This document shows positions 1-6,700 of a DNA stretch of 8,065 nt, one piece after another (position 1 is the first letter of the stretch; each line of letters begins with the position of its first letter). The stretch comes from Ignavibacteriaceae bacterium (GTDB lineage: Bacteria; Bacteroidota; Ignavibacteria; Ignavibacteriales; Ignavibacteriaceae), in assembly GCA_013388525.1 (NCBI GenBank), contig JACAFA010000029.1, forward strand, positions 1-8,065. The letters run 5' to 3'. The notes under the pieces were generated by a model. The model worked only from the letters and a program-made list of their open reading frames with translations. It made no database searches and was not told the DNA's origin. The position numbers and the translations under genes were made by a program.

Positions 1-134
1 ATGGGTGATTGATTAATCGGTCCGGTTACTTTAACATCCTGCAGGTAAAGTGTTTGGAATGTTGTGCAGCTAAAAAATACAAGCAGAAAAATGCAAAAGG
101 AAATAATTTTGAAATATTTTGTTGATTGTTTCAT
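1..134 (-). CDS. Lipoprotein, N-terminal part only (runs off the left edge)
   Basis: Reading right to left, an ATG at 134-132 opens a frame that stays open to base 1, giving 44 complete codons. The product begins MKQSTKYFKIISFCIFLLVF, followed by a lipobox ending FFSC with the lipidated cysteine at residue 23. A basic start, a hydrophobic core and a cysteine after a small residue make a type II signal peptide, so the mature protein should be lipid-anchored. An AAGAAAGGA stretch (142-150) lies 7 bases before the ATG and supports this start. The gene begins 14 bases after the stop of the lipoprotein gene at 149-556, which suggests co-transcription. Mature residues visible (TTFQTLYLQDVKVTGPINQSP) are too few to name a family, and the function is unknown. 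Confidence 0.75.
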   Translation of the reverse strand, partial: MKQSTKYFKIISFCIFLLVFFSCTTFQTLYLQDVKVTGPINQSP

Positions 135-148
135 TGTTTTTTCCTTTC

Positions 149-556
149 TTAATCCGGATTAAAGGAATCGGATAAGTCTGCGGTAACTATTAAGCTAAGA
201 ACCAGTAGAACTACAGCTGTAATGCCAGCAACTAAACCAATTGTAGCAACAGTGTCAGACTTTTTTTGTTCAAAACTAATTATTTCATTTAGTGCAACTT
301 TACCTTGAAAAGGAGTAATCGGGGAAGAACTCTCTATCGCACCTTTCCCATATAAGGTATCATTAGCTATCTGATAATTAGCAGGCAAAAAGTGATACCT
401 CGTGAAATCTTTAGTGGTTAAGTAAAGCTCTTCACTTAAATTTATTTCAGCTCGTTCTTCAGTAACATCTTCTTTGCTTATTACTTCCAGATACGTACAG
501 CCTGTAAAATTTAGAATTGATAAAATCAAGAAGCAGACGATATATTTTTTTATCAT
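149..556 (-). CDS. Small lipoprotein with C-terminal membrane segment (paralogue of 3286-3726)
   Basis: This encodes 135 residues. The signal peptide MIKKYIVCFLILSILNFTGC carries a lipobox (FTGC, cysteine 20). The mature part starts TYLEVISKEDV and contains YQIANDTLYGKGAI, then a hydrophobic stretch near residues 102-125 (ATIGLVAGITAVVLLVLSLI) that looks like a transmembrane helix. The product aligns along its length with the lipoprotein at 3286-3726. I do not recognise a named family. The middle part, with short polar strands, an 'nDtlYGkG' turn and 'V.L.eI..fe', resembles small beta-barrel lipoproteins of Bacteroidota, but that is a guess. The start at 556 is chosen because AAGGAGG sits 9 bases before it. 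A longer frame beginning with TTG at 607 would overlap the preceding gene and would put a charged stretch before the signal peptide. Function is unknown; the location is probably a membrane facing the periplasm. Confidence 0.85.
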   Translation of the reverse strand: MIKKYIVCFLILSILNFTGCTYLEVISKEDVTEERAEINLSEELYLTTKDFTRYHFLPANYQIANDTLYGKGAIESSSPITPFQGKVALNEIISFEQKKSDTVATIGLVAGITAVVLLVLSLIVTADLSDSFNPD

Positions 557-565
557 TGTTTTAAT

Positions 566-572
566 CCTCCTT
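566..572 (-). promoter_or_regulatory. Ribosome binding site fixing the start at 556
   Basis: Minus-strand AAGGAGG, a full anti-16S match, lies 9 bases before the ATG at 556-554. It decides between that ATG and the in-frame TTG at 607, which lies inside the preceding gene. Confidence 0.85.
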
Positions 573-590
573 AATTCTTGTTTTAATTTC

Positions 591-1091
591 TCAAAGCATA
601 AATCCAAAGCTTAGTCCAAAGGCCGGATAGAAATTTGGATCTGCTTGACTGCTGTAAAGTGGCGTAAAGAATATTCTGAAAACAAATCCACCGGGACTCA
701 CATACCGATAGCCAGCTATTCCGGTTAAAAATACTAAAGACTGATCTCCGGAAGGTAAACCAAATATCTCAACGTCTGTACCTGCAAAGTATGTTGCACC
801 TAATCCAGTTTCCAGTTTATGTCTCTTGCTACCAAACATGTAACTTGCAGTAAAGGGAATGTGTATAAAAGTTCCTTCAGCGAAAATTATTCCCGGTGTT
901 ATACCAAATCCACCACGTAAAGTAAAATTTTCTGAGAGCAGTCTTTCGTAGCTAATAGAGTAAACCAAACTGTTTCCACCTATTTCGAGGTAGAGTTGGT
1001 TTTGTTTCTTGTTATATGATTCGGGTTGAGCTGATATTTTGCTATAAGGAAGTAAGTTTAAAATTATTATCGAAAAAATTAGAAGTTTCAA
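591..1091 (-). CDS. Small outer-membrane beta-barrel-like protein, TTG start
   Basis: The frame ends in TGA at 593-591 and encodes about 166 residues. A Sec signal peptide (MKLLIFSIIILNLLPYSKIS, cleavage likely after AQ or SA) is followed by alternating hydrophobic and polar strands rich in glycine and aromatic residues: LYLEIGGNSLVYSISYERLL, FTLRGGFGITPG, IPFTASYMFG, LETGLGATYFAG, FLTGIAGYRYV, GFVFRIFFTPLY, AFGLSFGFML. The 'EIGG...YSISYE' opening is common in small Bacteroidota outer-membrane barrels, so an eight-strand porin-like or structural protein is plausible. No ATG exists in frame. Two TTG codons compete (1097 and 1091); the GGAGG at 1099-1103 is 1 base from the first but 7 from the second, so the second is preferred. 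The last residue is leucine rather than the usual aromatic. The gene lies 34 bases before the lipoprotein start at 556. Ligand and role are unknown. Confidence 0.8.
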   Translation of the reverse strand: MKLLIFSIIILNLLPYSKISAQPESYNKKQNQLYLEIGGNSLVYSISYERLLSENFTLRGGFGITPGIIFAEGTFIHIPFTASYMFGSKRHKLETGLGATYFAGTDVEIFGLPSGDQSLVFLTGIAGYRYVSPGGFVFRIFFTPLYSSQADPNFYPAFGLSFGFML

Positions 1092-1098
1092 TTTCAAG

Positions 1099-1103
1099 CC
1101 TCC
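1099..1103 (-). promoter_or_regulatory. Ribosome binding site deciding between two TTG starts
   Basis: Minus-strand GGAGG is 7 bases from the TTG at 1091-1089 and only 1 base from the TTG at 1097-1095. Normal Shine-Dalgarno spacing is about 5 to 9 bases, so initiation is expected at 1091. The ATG overlapping this site leads to a stop after three codons and cannot be a start. Confidence 0.7.
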
Positions 1104-1130
1104 ATAGCTGTAATGTTTTACAAAAATTTA

Positions 1131-1532
1131 TTATTTGTAAATACCTCTTAAATCTCCTACTGCAAAATTAGGATAATCATTAACATTTACATTTGAGGAC
1201 GAATAATTAATCGTCCAAAAAGTGGATTGCCCATTTGATAGCGGGACTCCAATCTGAGTATAGTTACCACCAAGTTTAGTAGTTTTGGCTACACTTGTAT
1301 AAAACTGACATTCAACATACCACGGCGAGGTTACTTTGCTGCTGCCATTATTTTTTAGGGAGCCTTTGGCAACGAGACGACTGTTGGCAGCATCAAGATA
1401 AGTAGTATCAACTGTAAAAGACAGGTTGGGAATTACAGTGTCCTGATCAGAGCCAACAGTAGTTTCACTTTCATCGCAAGAAGAAATTAGTAATGAAATA
1501 ATTACAATAATGGATACTATAGTTATTTTCAT
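1131..1532 (-). CDS. Lipoprotein with FxLYD-like domain, possibly surface exposed
   Basis: The product has 133 residues. The signal peptide MKITIVSIIVIISLLISSC has a clear lipobox (ISSC, cysteine 19). The residues directly after it are DESET, an acidic run like the lipoprotein export signal described for surface lipoproteins of Bacteroidota (Capnocytophaga and Flavobacterium work). The mature part from about residue 50 (LVAKGSLKNNGSSKVTSPWY, then VECQFYTS, a gap with PLSNGQSTFW, and a final strand) follows the pattern of FxLYD-type Ig-like domains: 'a.G.vkN.g', a 'v...fY' strand, then 'l..G....f'. These are usually binding or spacing domains and not enzymes. AGGAGG (1538-1543) lies 5 bases before the ATG. 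The 108-base upstream gap holds the direct-repeat array at 1603-1635, so this gene may have its own promoter and may lead a unit with the two genes that follow. The fold call is moderate; the ligand is unknown. Confidence 0.85.
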   Translation of the reverse strand: MKITIVSIIVIISLLISSCDESETTVGSDQDTVIPNLSFTVDTTYLDAANSRLVAKGSLKNNGSSKVTSPWYVECQFYTSVAKTTKLGGNYTQIGVPLSNGQSTFWTINYSSSNVNVNDYPNFAVGDLRGIYK

Positions 1533-1602
1533 TTTTGCCTCCTAAATAATTTCATTGATAATTAATAAGCCTGTTCAATACTAAGTATTTACTACTGATC
1601 AA

Positions 1603-1635
1603 TTGTCATAAAATTGTCATGAAACTGTAAAAATT
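1603..1635 (+). promoter_or_regulatory. Candidate Pho-box-like array of 11-base direct repeats
   Basis: Three units of period 11 start at 1603, 1614 and 1625. Their 7-base cores are TTGTCAT, TTGTCAT and CTGTAAA, each followed by a 4-base A/T-rich spacer (AAAA, GAAA, AATT). The enterobacterial PhoB site is built the same way, from CTGTCAT cores with A/T-rich 4-base spacers. The array lies just after the hydrolase stop codon and 71-103 bases before the start at 1532, a fitting distance for an activator site. It reads on the plus strand, opposite to the gene, which is unusual for Pho boxes and lowers confidence. Any OmpR/PhoB-family regulator could use such repeats. Confidence 0.4.
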
Positions 1636-1640
1636 AATTC

Positions 1641-3239
1641 TTATTTCGTCAAAATCATTTTTTTCGTTTGTATGAATTCTTGTGTTCTTAGCTGATAGAA
1701 ATATGTTCCGCTCGGGAGATTTCCTGGATAGAATGTTATTTCATAGCTGCCAGCAGGTTTTTCTTCATTAATCAAAGTTGCTACTTCCTTTCCCAACACA
1801 TCGTAGATCTTCAAATTCACCAATCCGAAATCCGCAATCCGAAATCCAATATTTGTTGAGGGATTAAATGGATTTGGATAATTCTGGGAAAGATTGAATG
1901 ACTTATGAAACTCGAATTCATTCTCAACATTGACAGTTACATCTTTATAACTTACCGGCGGTACAGAATATTGAGGGAAATTATAGTTTGGCGGATCTGC
2001 AAATATTCCTAAGAGAATCTCAAGTGTTGGCTGACTTCCGGGAAGATCACTGTGTATGAAACCCTCAGTGTAATATGTATGTTCAAATATTTGTCCGTTA
2101 ATTAGCTCAGCACTACGAACCGGAACCGTAAAATCTCCATTCAGATTTCTGAAATATTCGATTGTCTTGCAGTAAAGCGGGGGACTACCGTCAATTATTT
2201 TATTCTTTCCGATTGTCCATTGGTTGTATCCTACAATGTTGACTACTTCTATATTTCCGAAATCCACAGTATCAATTGTCTCCTTAAATATTTCCGAACT
2301 ATTCAGAAGACCAACATTTAAATTTTCTATAAGACACGACTGATAATTTGTTAGATAGTCGATTAGTTGAGAATAATTGACGTAGTTACCATTCGGTAAT
2401 TGAAAGCATTCAGAATAAATTTCAATATCAGTTGATACACCATTGTTGAGATTAAGATCAAAATAGCTTGCAGAAGGAATAAGCTGGTAACAGGAAGGCA
2501 GGTTTCTGGCTAAAACTCTTGCAGCCAGCCATTCAATTTCGTTTACAAAGTTCAGCCATTCAAAAAGTTTTCCCTTAAGCATTACAGTCAGCATTTCCGG
2601 AGCGCCAAGATGCGGCGTCCCGATGAAAACCATATTTTTGATCCGGGTTTTATCATACAGCTTGATGCATGTTTTGGAAACAATACCGCCCATACTGTGA
2701 CCAACAAGATTAACCTGGACAGCACCGGTCCACGTAAGAACGCTGTCTATAAAATTTGATAAAAGTTCTGCATTTGTAATATTGTTTTTTCTCCAGTCGT
2801 AAGTAAAGCAGAATAAATTTTCACCTTCAGTATGATCATCATCATAATCATCAAGTAAGTAGCCGTTAGCTTCCAAGTTATCGAAGAAACCTTTGAATAA
2901 ATCCATGGGAACATCTTCCAGCTCATTTCGTAAAGTATTTGCCGCATCGTTTCGTAATGGTGCAACTTTTATATTGTAGTTGCCGTTAGGGTCAATACCA
3001 TTTGGTTGAAGCAGCAAACTTCCCGTAAAAAACTGAATACCGAACCAGGCTTTTTCATCTGGTATCAGCTGGTTGTTATTATTGAGATCGTCGTAGAGAG
3101 GTGAACCCATAATACCAGGTACGTATATAATTGGTAATAAATCAGTTGTTGAAGTATTGCGATTATCTAAATCGATTTGGGATATGCTCATAGAGTGAAG
3201 CGATAAAAAAACGATTAGTATTGCTTTTAAGAATTTCAT
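1641..3239 (-). CDS. Secreted LCAT-like alpha/beta hydrolase (lipase/acyltransferase) with T9SS type A sorting domain
   Basis: The product has 532 residues: a Sec signal peptide (1-20, MKFLKAILIVFLSLHSMSIS), a catalytic domain of about 35-415 and a T9SS type A sorting domain (about 448-532, from FNLSQNYPNPFNPST to TKKMILTK). The catalytic domain matches the lecithin:cholesterol acyltransferase family. It has an oxyanion region VPGIMGSPLY (40-49), FTYDWR (145-150), the nucleophile elbow GHSMGG (180-185, Ser182), GTPHLGAPE (207-215), Asp369 in NGDFTVPVRS and His396 in FIHSDLPG. So the triad Ser-Asp-His appears intact. A lid-like region (about 216-360) carries four cysteines (250, 278, 302, 357) that could form disulfides after export. 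Likely chemistry is ester hydrolysis or acyl transfer on a lipid or polyester outside the cell; the substrate cannot be read from sequence. The start is supported by the signal peptide, while its ribosome site is weak (CGGA). The sorting domain contains a heptamer repeat (1821-1848). Confidence 0.92.
   Translation of the reverse strand: MKFLKAILIVFLSLHSMSISQIDLDNRNTSTTDLLPIIYVPGIMGSPLYDDLNNNNQLIPDEKAWFGIQFFTGSLLLQPNGIDPNGNYNIKVAPLRNDAANTLRNELEDVPMDLFKGFFDNLEANGYLLDDYDDDHTEGENLFCFTYDWRKNNITNAELLSNFIDSVLTWTGAVQVNLVGHSMGGIVSKTCIKLYDKTRIKNMVFIGTPHLGAPEMLTVMLKGKLFEWLNFVNEIEWLAARVLARNLPSCYQLIPSASYFDLNLNNGVSTDIEIYSECFQLPNGNYVNYSQLIDYLTNYQSCLIENLNVGLLNSSEIFKETIDTVDFGNIEVVNIVGYNQWTIGKNKIIDGSPPLYCKTIEYFRNLNGDFTVPVRSAELINGQIFEHTYYTEGFIHSDLPGSQPTLEILLGIFADPPNYNFPQYSVPPVSYKDVTVNVENEFEFHKSFNLSQNYPNPFNPSTNIGFRIADFGLVNLKIYDVLGKEVATLINEEKPAGSYEITFYPGNLPSGTYFYQLRTQEFIQTKKMILTK
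1821..1848 (-). repeat. Four tandem heptamers inside the hydrolase sorting domain
   Basis: Read on the coding strand, the 28 bases are four heptamers of the form [TC]GGATT[TG], equal to two 14-base units with a single difference. The heptamer is not a multiple of three, yet all reading frames used stay open and the stretch encodes GFRIADFGL between the NPST and IYDVLG motifs. The segment has the same length as the ordinary sequence at this place in the 3770-6928 protein, so the domain keeps its normal spacing. Confidence 0.8.
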
Positions 3240-3285
3240 TTAATGATCCGTACGTTTATTAATCATTTCCTTAGTTTTTTTAGAA

Positions 3286-3726
3286 TTAGAATATTCCATT
3301 TAAACCTTTGCCAACACCTTCAGCAACGTCTTTAGTAATATCTTCAATAATGCTTTGTATTCCCAGAGCTAATAATACGGCCAGACCGACACCTATCAAA
3401 CCTACTATGATTGTATTTGTTACATCTATTTTTTCTATTTTAAATTTCTCAACATCTTCTAAACTTATCTTGGTTTCGGAATTAAGCTTTACCTTGGCTC
3501 CATTTTCAAGTATCAGGCTGCCCATACCATAAATTGAATCGTTGGGAATAGTATATCTATCATTTTCGAAGAAGTACTCTTCCTGTTTATTGGTTGTTAC
3601 ACCAATGCCAGGATTTCCTTCTATTGAAATAAATTCTTCCTTTGTTACTTCCTTTAGACTATAACAGCCAACCAGATTATTAATTAAAGCCAGTATCAAC
3701 AAAGAAACAACTATATTCTTTTTCAT
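3286..3726 (-). CDS. Small lipoprotein with C-terminal membrane segment (paralogue of 149-556)
   Basis: The product has 146 residues. The signal peptide MKKNIVVSLLILALINNLVGC contains a textbook lipobox (LVGC, cysteine 21). After it come YSLKEVTKEEF, a polar middle with RYTIPNDSIYGMGSL, an ISLEDVEKFKIEKID stretch, a hydrophobic helix at about 106-125 (IIVGLIGVGLAVLLALGIQS) and a short amphipathic tail rich in charged residues and glycine. The order of motifs is the same as in the product of 149-556, so the two are paralogues. I know no assigned function. A lipid anchor at one end and a hydrophobic helix at the other suggest a protein held flat against or across a membrane, but this is inference. 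GAGGT (3731-3735) sits 4 bases before the ATG. Gaps of 43 and 46 bases to its neighbours suggest that it shares a transcript with the large T9SS protein and the hydrolase. Confidence 0.85.
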   Translation of the reverse strand: MKKNIVVSLLILALINNLVGCYSLKEVTKEEFISIEGNPGIGVTTNKQEEYFFENDRYTIPNDSIYGMGSLILENGAKVKLNSETKISLEDVEKFKIEKIDVTNTIIVGLIGVGLAVLLALGIQSIIEDITKDVAEGVGKGLNGIF

Positions 3727-3769
3727 TTTGACCTCATTGATATTTTTTAATTACTTAATCTCATTGTTT

Positions 3770-6700
3770 TTATCTTATCAAAATCATCTTTTTTGTGTCT
3801 AAGAACTTATCCTTAATGCTCAATTGATAGAAATAAACTCCGCTTGCGATTTTTGAGGCATCAAAGATAACCTCGTGCACTCCGGCTTCCATTTCATCAT
3901 TAATTAAAGTTGCAACCCTTTGTCCAAGTATATTGTAAATCGAAAGATTAACATTGCTTTTTTCAGGTAAAGAAAATTTTATGGTTGTGCTCGGGTTGAA
4001 CGGGTTAGGGTAGTTTTGTTCAAGTACAAATTTCTCAGGTAATGGTTCATAATCTTCAACATCAACTGCCTGGTCAATCACAAATTCATCAACTCCGGGG
4101 GTTAGTGATTTATCCCATTCAATTCTGAACACGGTACCTGTCTCAGGCATTTCTTCCACGCCGCCGCCGCCTTGCATCTGGTTCCAGTTCATCAATACTA
4201 ATCTTGCAAAGTGCTCTATTTCAACTTCACCCGACCAGTTTTGAGGGTCAATCATTATTTGAGCCAGAAGATCAAAGTATGCTTGTTCACCCGGTGGTGG
4301 ATTGGGTCCCGGCTGCATAAAGTAAATCCAATCTGAATATGGATCATTATTTCCTCCGGAAGCTTGATGATCTAACTTGAAATCAAAGATATCATTTTCG
4401 TTATCATCAAATAGCCATGGAAAATATCTTACATCATCTAAAGGATCTTCGATTGTTGATCCGAGATACCATATTTCAAAAGGTACCTGAACTAACGAGG
4501 CAGTTGAGAATGCCATCCATGCATAACCGCCATCTGTTGTAAACCTGATTTCATAACCATTCCCATTTAATATTTGTAACCTGGCTCCTCCACGTGTCCA
4601 TCTGTCTAATGCAGCATCATGTGTGGTAATTGAAGGTCCACCGGCAACACAAAAATAATAACCACCAGCTGCCTGCATACCGTTGGGTAAGTTTAAAGAG
4701 CCGCCGTTACCTTGTATAACATCTCTGTAATAATCAGCAGAGTAAGCATTGAAAGTGGGAGGAAGAGTGACATCGAAGCCAAAAATCTCAGGAACAGGAC
4801 CATTACCATTTTCCGTCATGCTGAATCTTTTAACATCATTTGCATCTTTTACTCTAACCTGCATTCCATCAGCAATAGGTGAAGAAAATTCACTACCGGA
4901 GAAATCCGTTTGGTTAGCAAGAACGACAACATTTGTTGTTTGATCGGTTAGATTCCACACTTTTTCTCCCCCGGCGAGAGTATCAAATGTTATTTTATAG
5001 GGGTGACCTGTTACCTGGTAACCATCTACCGCAACTGCCTGAACGGTGCCACCGCCGTCGCCCTGTGTGTGAACAACTTCAAAAAAGCTCCCGTAGTTTA
5101 CAACTGAATCGATATGTATGGTTACTTGTAATACGTCAATTAATGATTCAGTATTGTTTGGTGAAGCGTTTGGATCATCATTGTAAGCATAGGCAGTAAC
5201 TGCAAAGTAATATGGTTTGCCGGGAATTAAATAAGTGCTGTCGATTGCATCTTCTGTAATTAATAATGAATGTTCAATTCCTGAATCCGAACCATACTGT
5301 TCTATCCCTGGTTCAGGATAACCGGAAACGGGGTTCATTACAGTTCCCTGGATTTGAGTAATTCCATCAATCTTATCAAAAGTTGCAATTCGAACTGCGT
5401 TACTTTTTAACGGTAAGTCAGAAGCAAGCTGGTAAACATTGTATCCCTGGAATTCAAATCCATCCTGGTTAAAAGTTTCAGATGAATTGTTCCAACTCAG
5501 TAAAACATTTCCTTCCTGCTGAATTACACTGGCTATTGGCTTAGAAGGGAACGGTGTCCGGGTCATCACGAAAGAATTATTATAAAGATCTTTACTTAAA
5601 ATTGAGTAAAATCGAAGCAGGCGAATTGTGTTAAGATAATCCAGGCCCGCAGAAGCAATTTCTGAAGCGACGACAACCTGTGTATCACCTGGAGCCATAT
5701 TGAACGGACCGCAAGCCAGTCCTAATCTTCTATCACCCGGTCCCTGTAAAATTCCATCAATCCATCCTTCACCTGTTAAAGGATTACCCGATAATGCATA
5801 AGTTGTTGGTAAGCCGGTTATTGGATTAATGAAAGGGCTTCCCGTTAAACCTACTTTACCTTGCATAAAATTATAAAACTGATCTGCCCCATCAGGGCTT
5901 CCCATAACCGGATCTGTGACAGATGCGTCACCTCGCGTGAAATAGTAAAAAGCAGTCATCGGAAGGTTTTCAGGAGCCTGTAGAAGATTGAATCCTGCCC
6001 CGGCTGGCGTATAACCATAGATTGGATCATAAAATTCTCCATTATAGGCGTAACCAAGTTGAAGTACTGTATCACAACCAACAAAATCATTTGTAGATTG
6101 GCCTATATCAGGATCTGACCACATGGAAACATACATATTATTAAATGTAGTATTTGTTTTATTTATTATTTGGTACTTTCTAAAAAGTAAATGATCAAGT
6201 GAACCATATTGATGATAGGACCAGACTGTTACCTGCAGTTCAATACCTAACGGAATTGTTCCGTAGAGAAATTGTGTACGGCTTGGATCGAGGTCGTTTG
6301 CAACATACCAGATGGTTTGATCTGCACCCTGATAACCGGGGATGTCAACACTTGGTTCATAAATACCATTGGAATTAATGTCCTCGAAAGGGGCCCCATC
6401 AATTGCTCTCCATTCTGTCCAATCAGTTTCATATTGTAATCTTAGTTCAGTTTCAGATATTCCTTCAAACATTGCTTCATCACTCAAGTCTACCCAGGGA
6501 CCTCCGGGGTAAACATCTCTTCTTACTCTGTAAATTCTAACGTGTGATGCATTAGGGTCTTCGGGTATTAATTGTTCAGGTGGTAAGCCACTATTTGTAA
6601 TTTTTCCGGGCTGTAAACCTGTTCTATAAGTGGATCCACCCACTCTTACCTGGGGGTCACCGGTGATTTTTGCGCCCCAAATTAACCCGGAAGAAAAGAC

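Noticed and set aside
557..607. Longer N-terminus for the 149-556 lipoprotein starting at TTG 607
   Set aside because: It would overlap the end of the barrel gene, has no ribosome site, and places 17 mostly charged residues before a complete signal peptide that has its own AAGGAGG.
1577..1589. Perfect 5-base inverted repeat with 3-base loop (AATAC/GTATT)
   Set aside because: Too short and AT-rich to be a convincing terminator or operator; no T-tract follows on the minus strand.
1560..1602. Possible promoter boxes (TTGATC or TTGAAC, and TAGTATTG resembling the Bacteroidota -7 element) before the 1131-1532 gene
   Set aside because: Several equally weak alignments exist with non-ideal spacing in AT-rich DNA, so no one site can be supported.
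2747..2965. Minus-strand open frame of 72 codons within the hydrolase gene
   Set aside because: It lies in another frame over the catalytic domain; its Met- and Ile-rich product has no motif and no ribosome site.
3242..3267. Inverted repeat AATGAT/ATCATT between the 3286-3726 gene and the hydrolase gene
   Set aside because: A 6-base AT-rich stem with a 14-base loop is within chance expectation and overlaps the translation start region.
3308..3532. Plus-strand open frame antisense to the 3286-3726 lipoprotein gene
   Set aside because: The lipoprotein on the other strand has a lipobox, a paralogue and a ribosome site; the antisense product shows no domain.
4159..4171. CCG trinucleotide run encoding a glycine stretch in the large T9SS protein
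   Set aside because: Only about four units and in frame; length changes would not switch the gene off, so there is no support for phase variation.
4749..5199. Two overlapping plus-strand open frames antisense to the large T9SS gene
   Set aside because: They lie opposite a continuous 1052-residue frame with signal peptide and sorting domain, and have no recognisable features.
6247..6432. Minus-strand open frame of 61 codons in another frame of the large T9SS gene
   Set aside because: Short shadow of the real gene with no start signal or motif.
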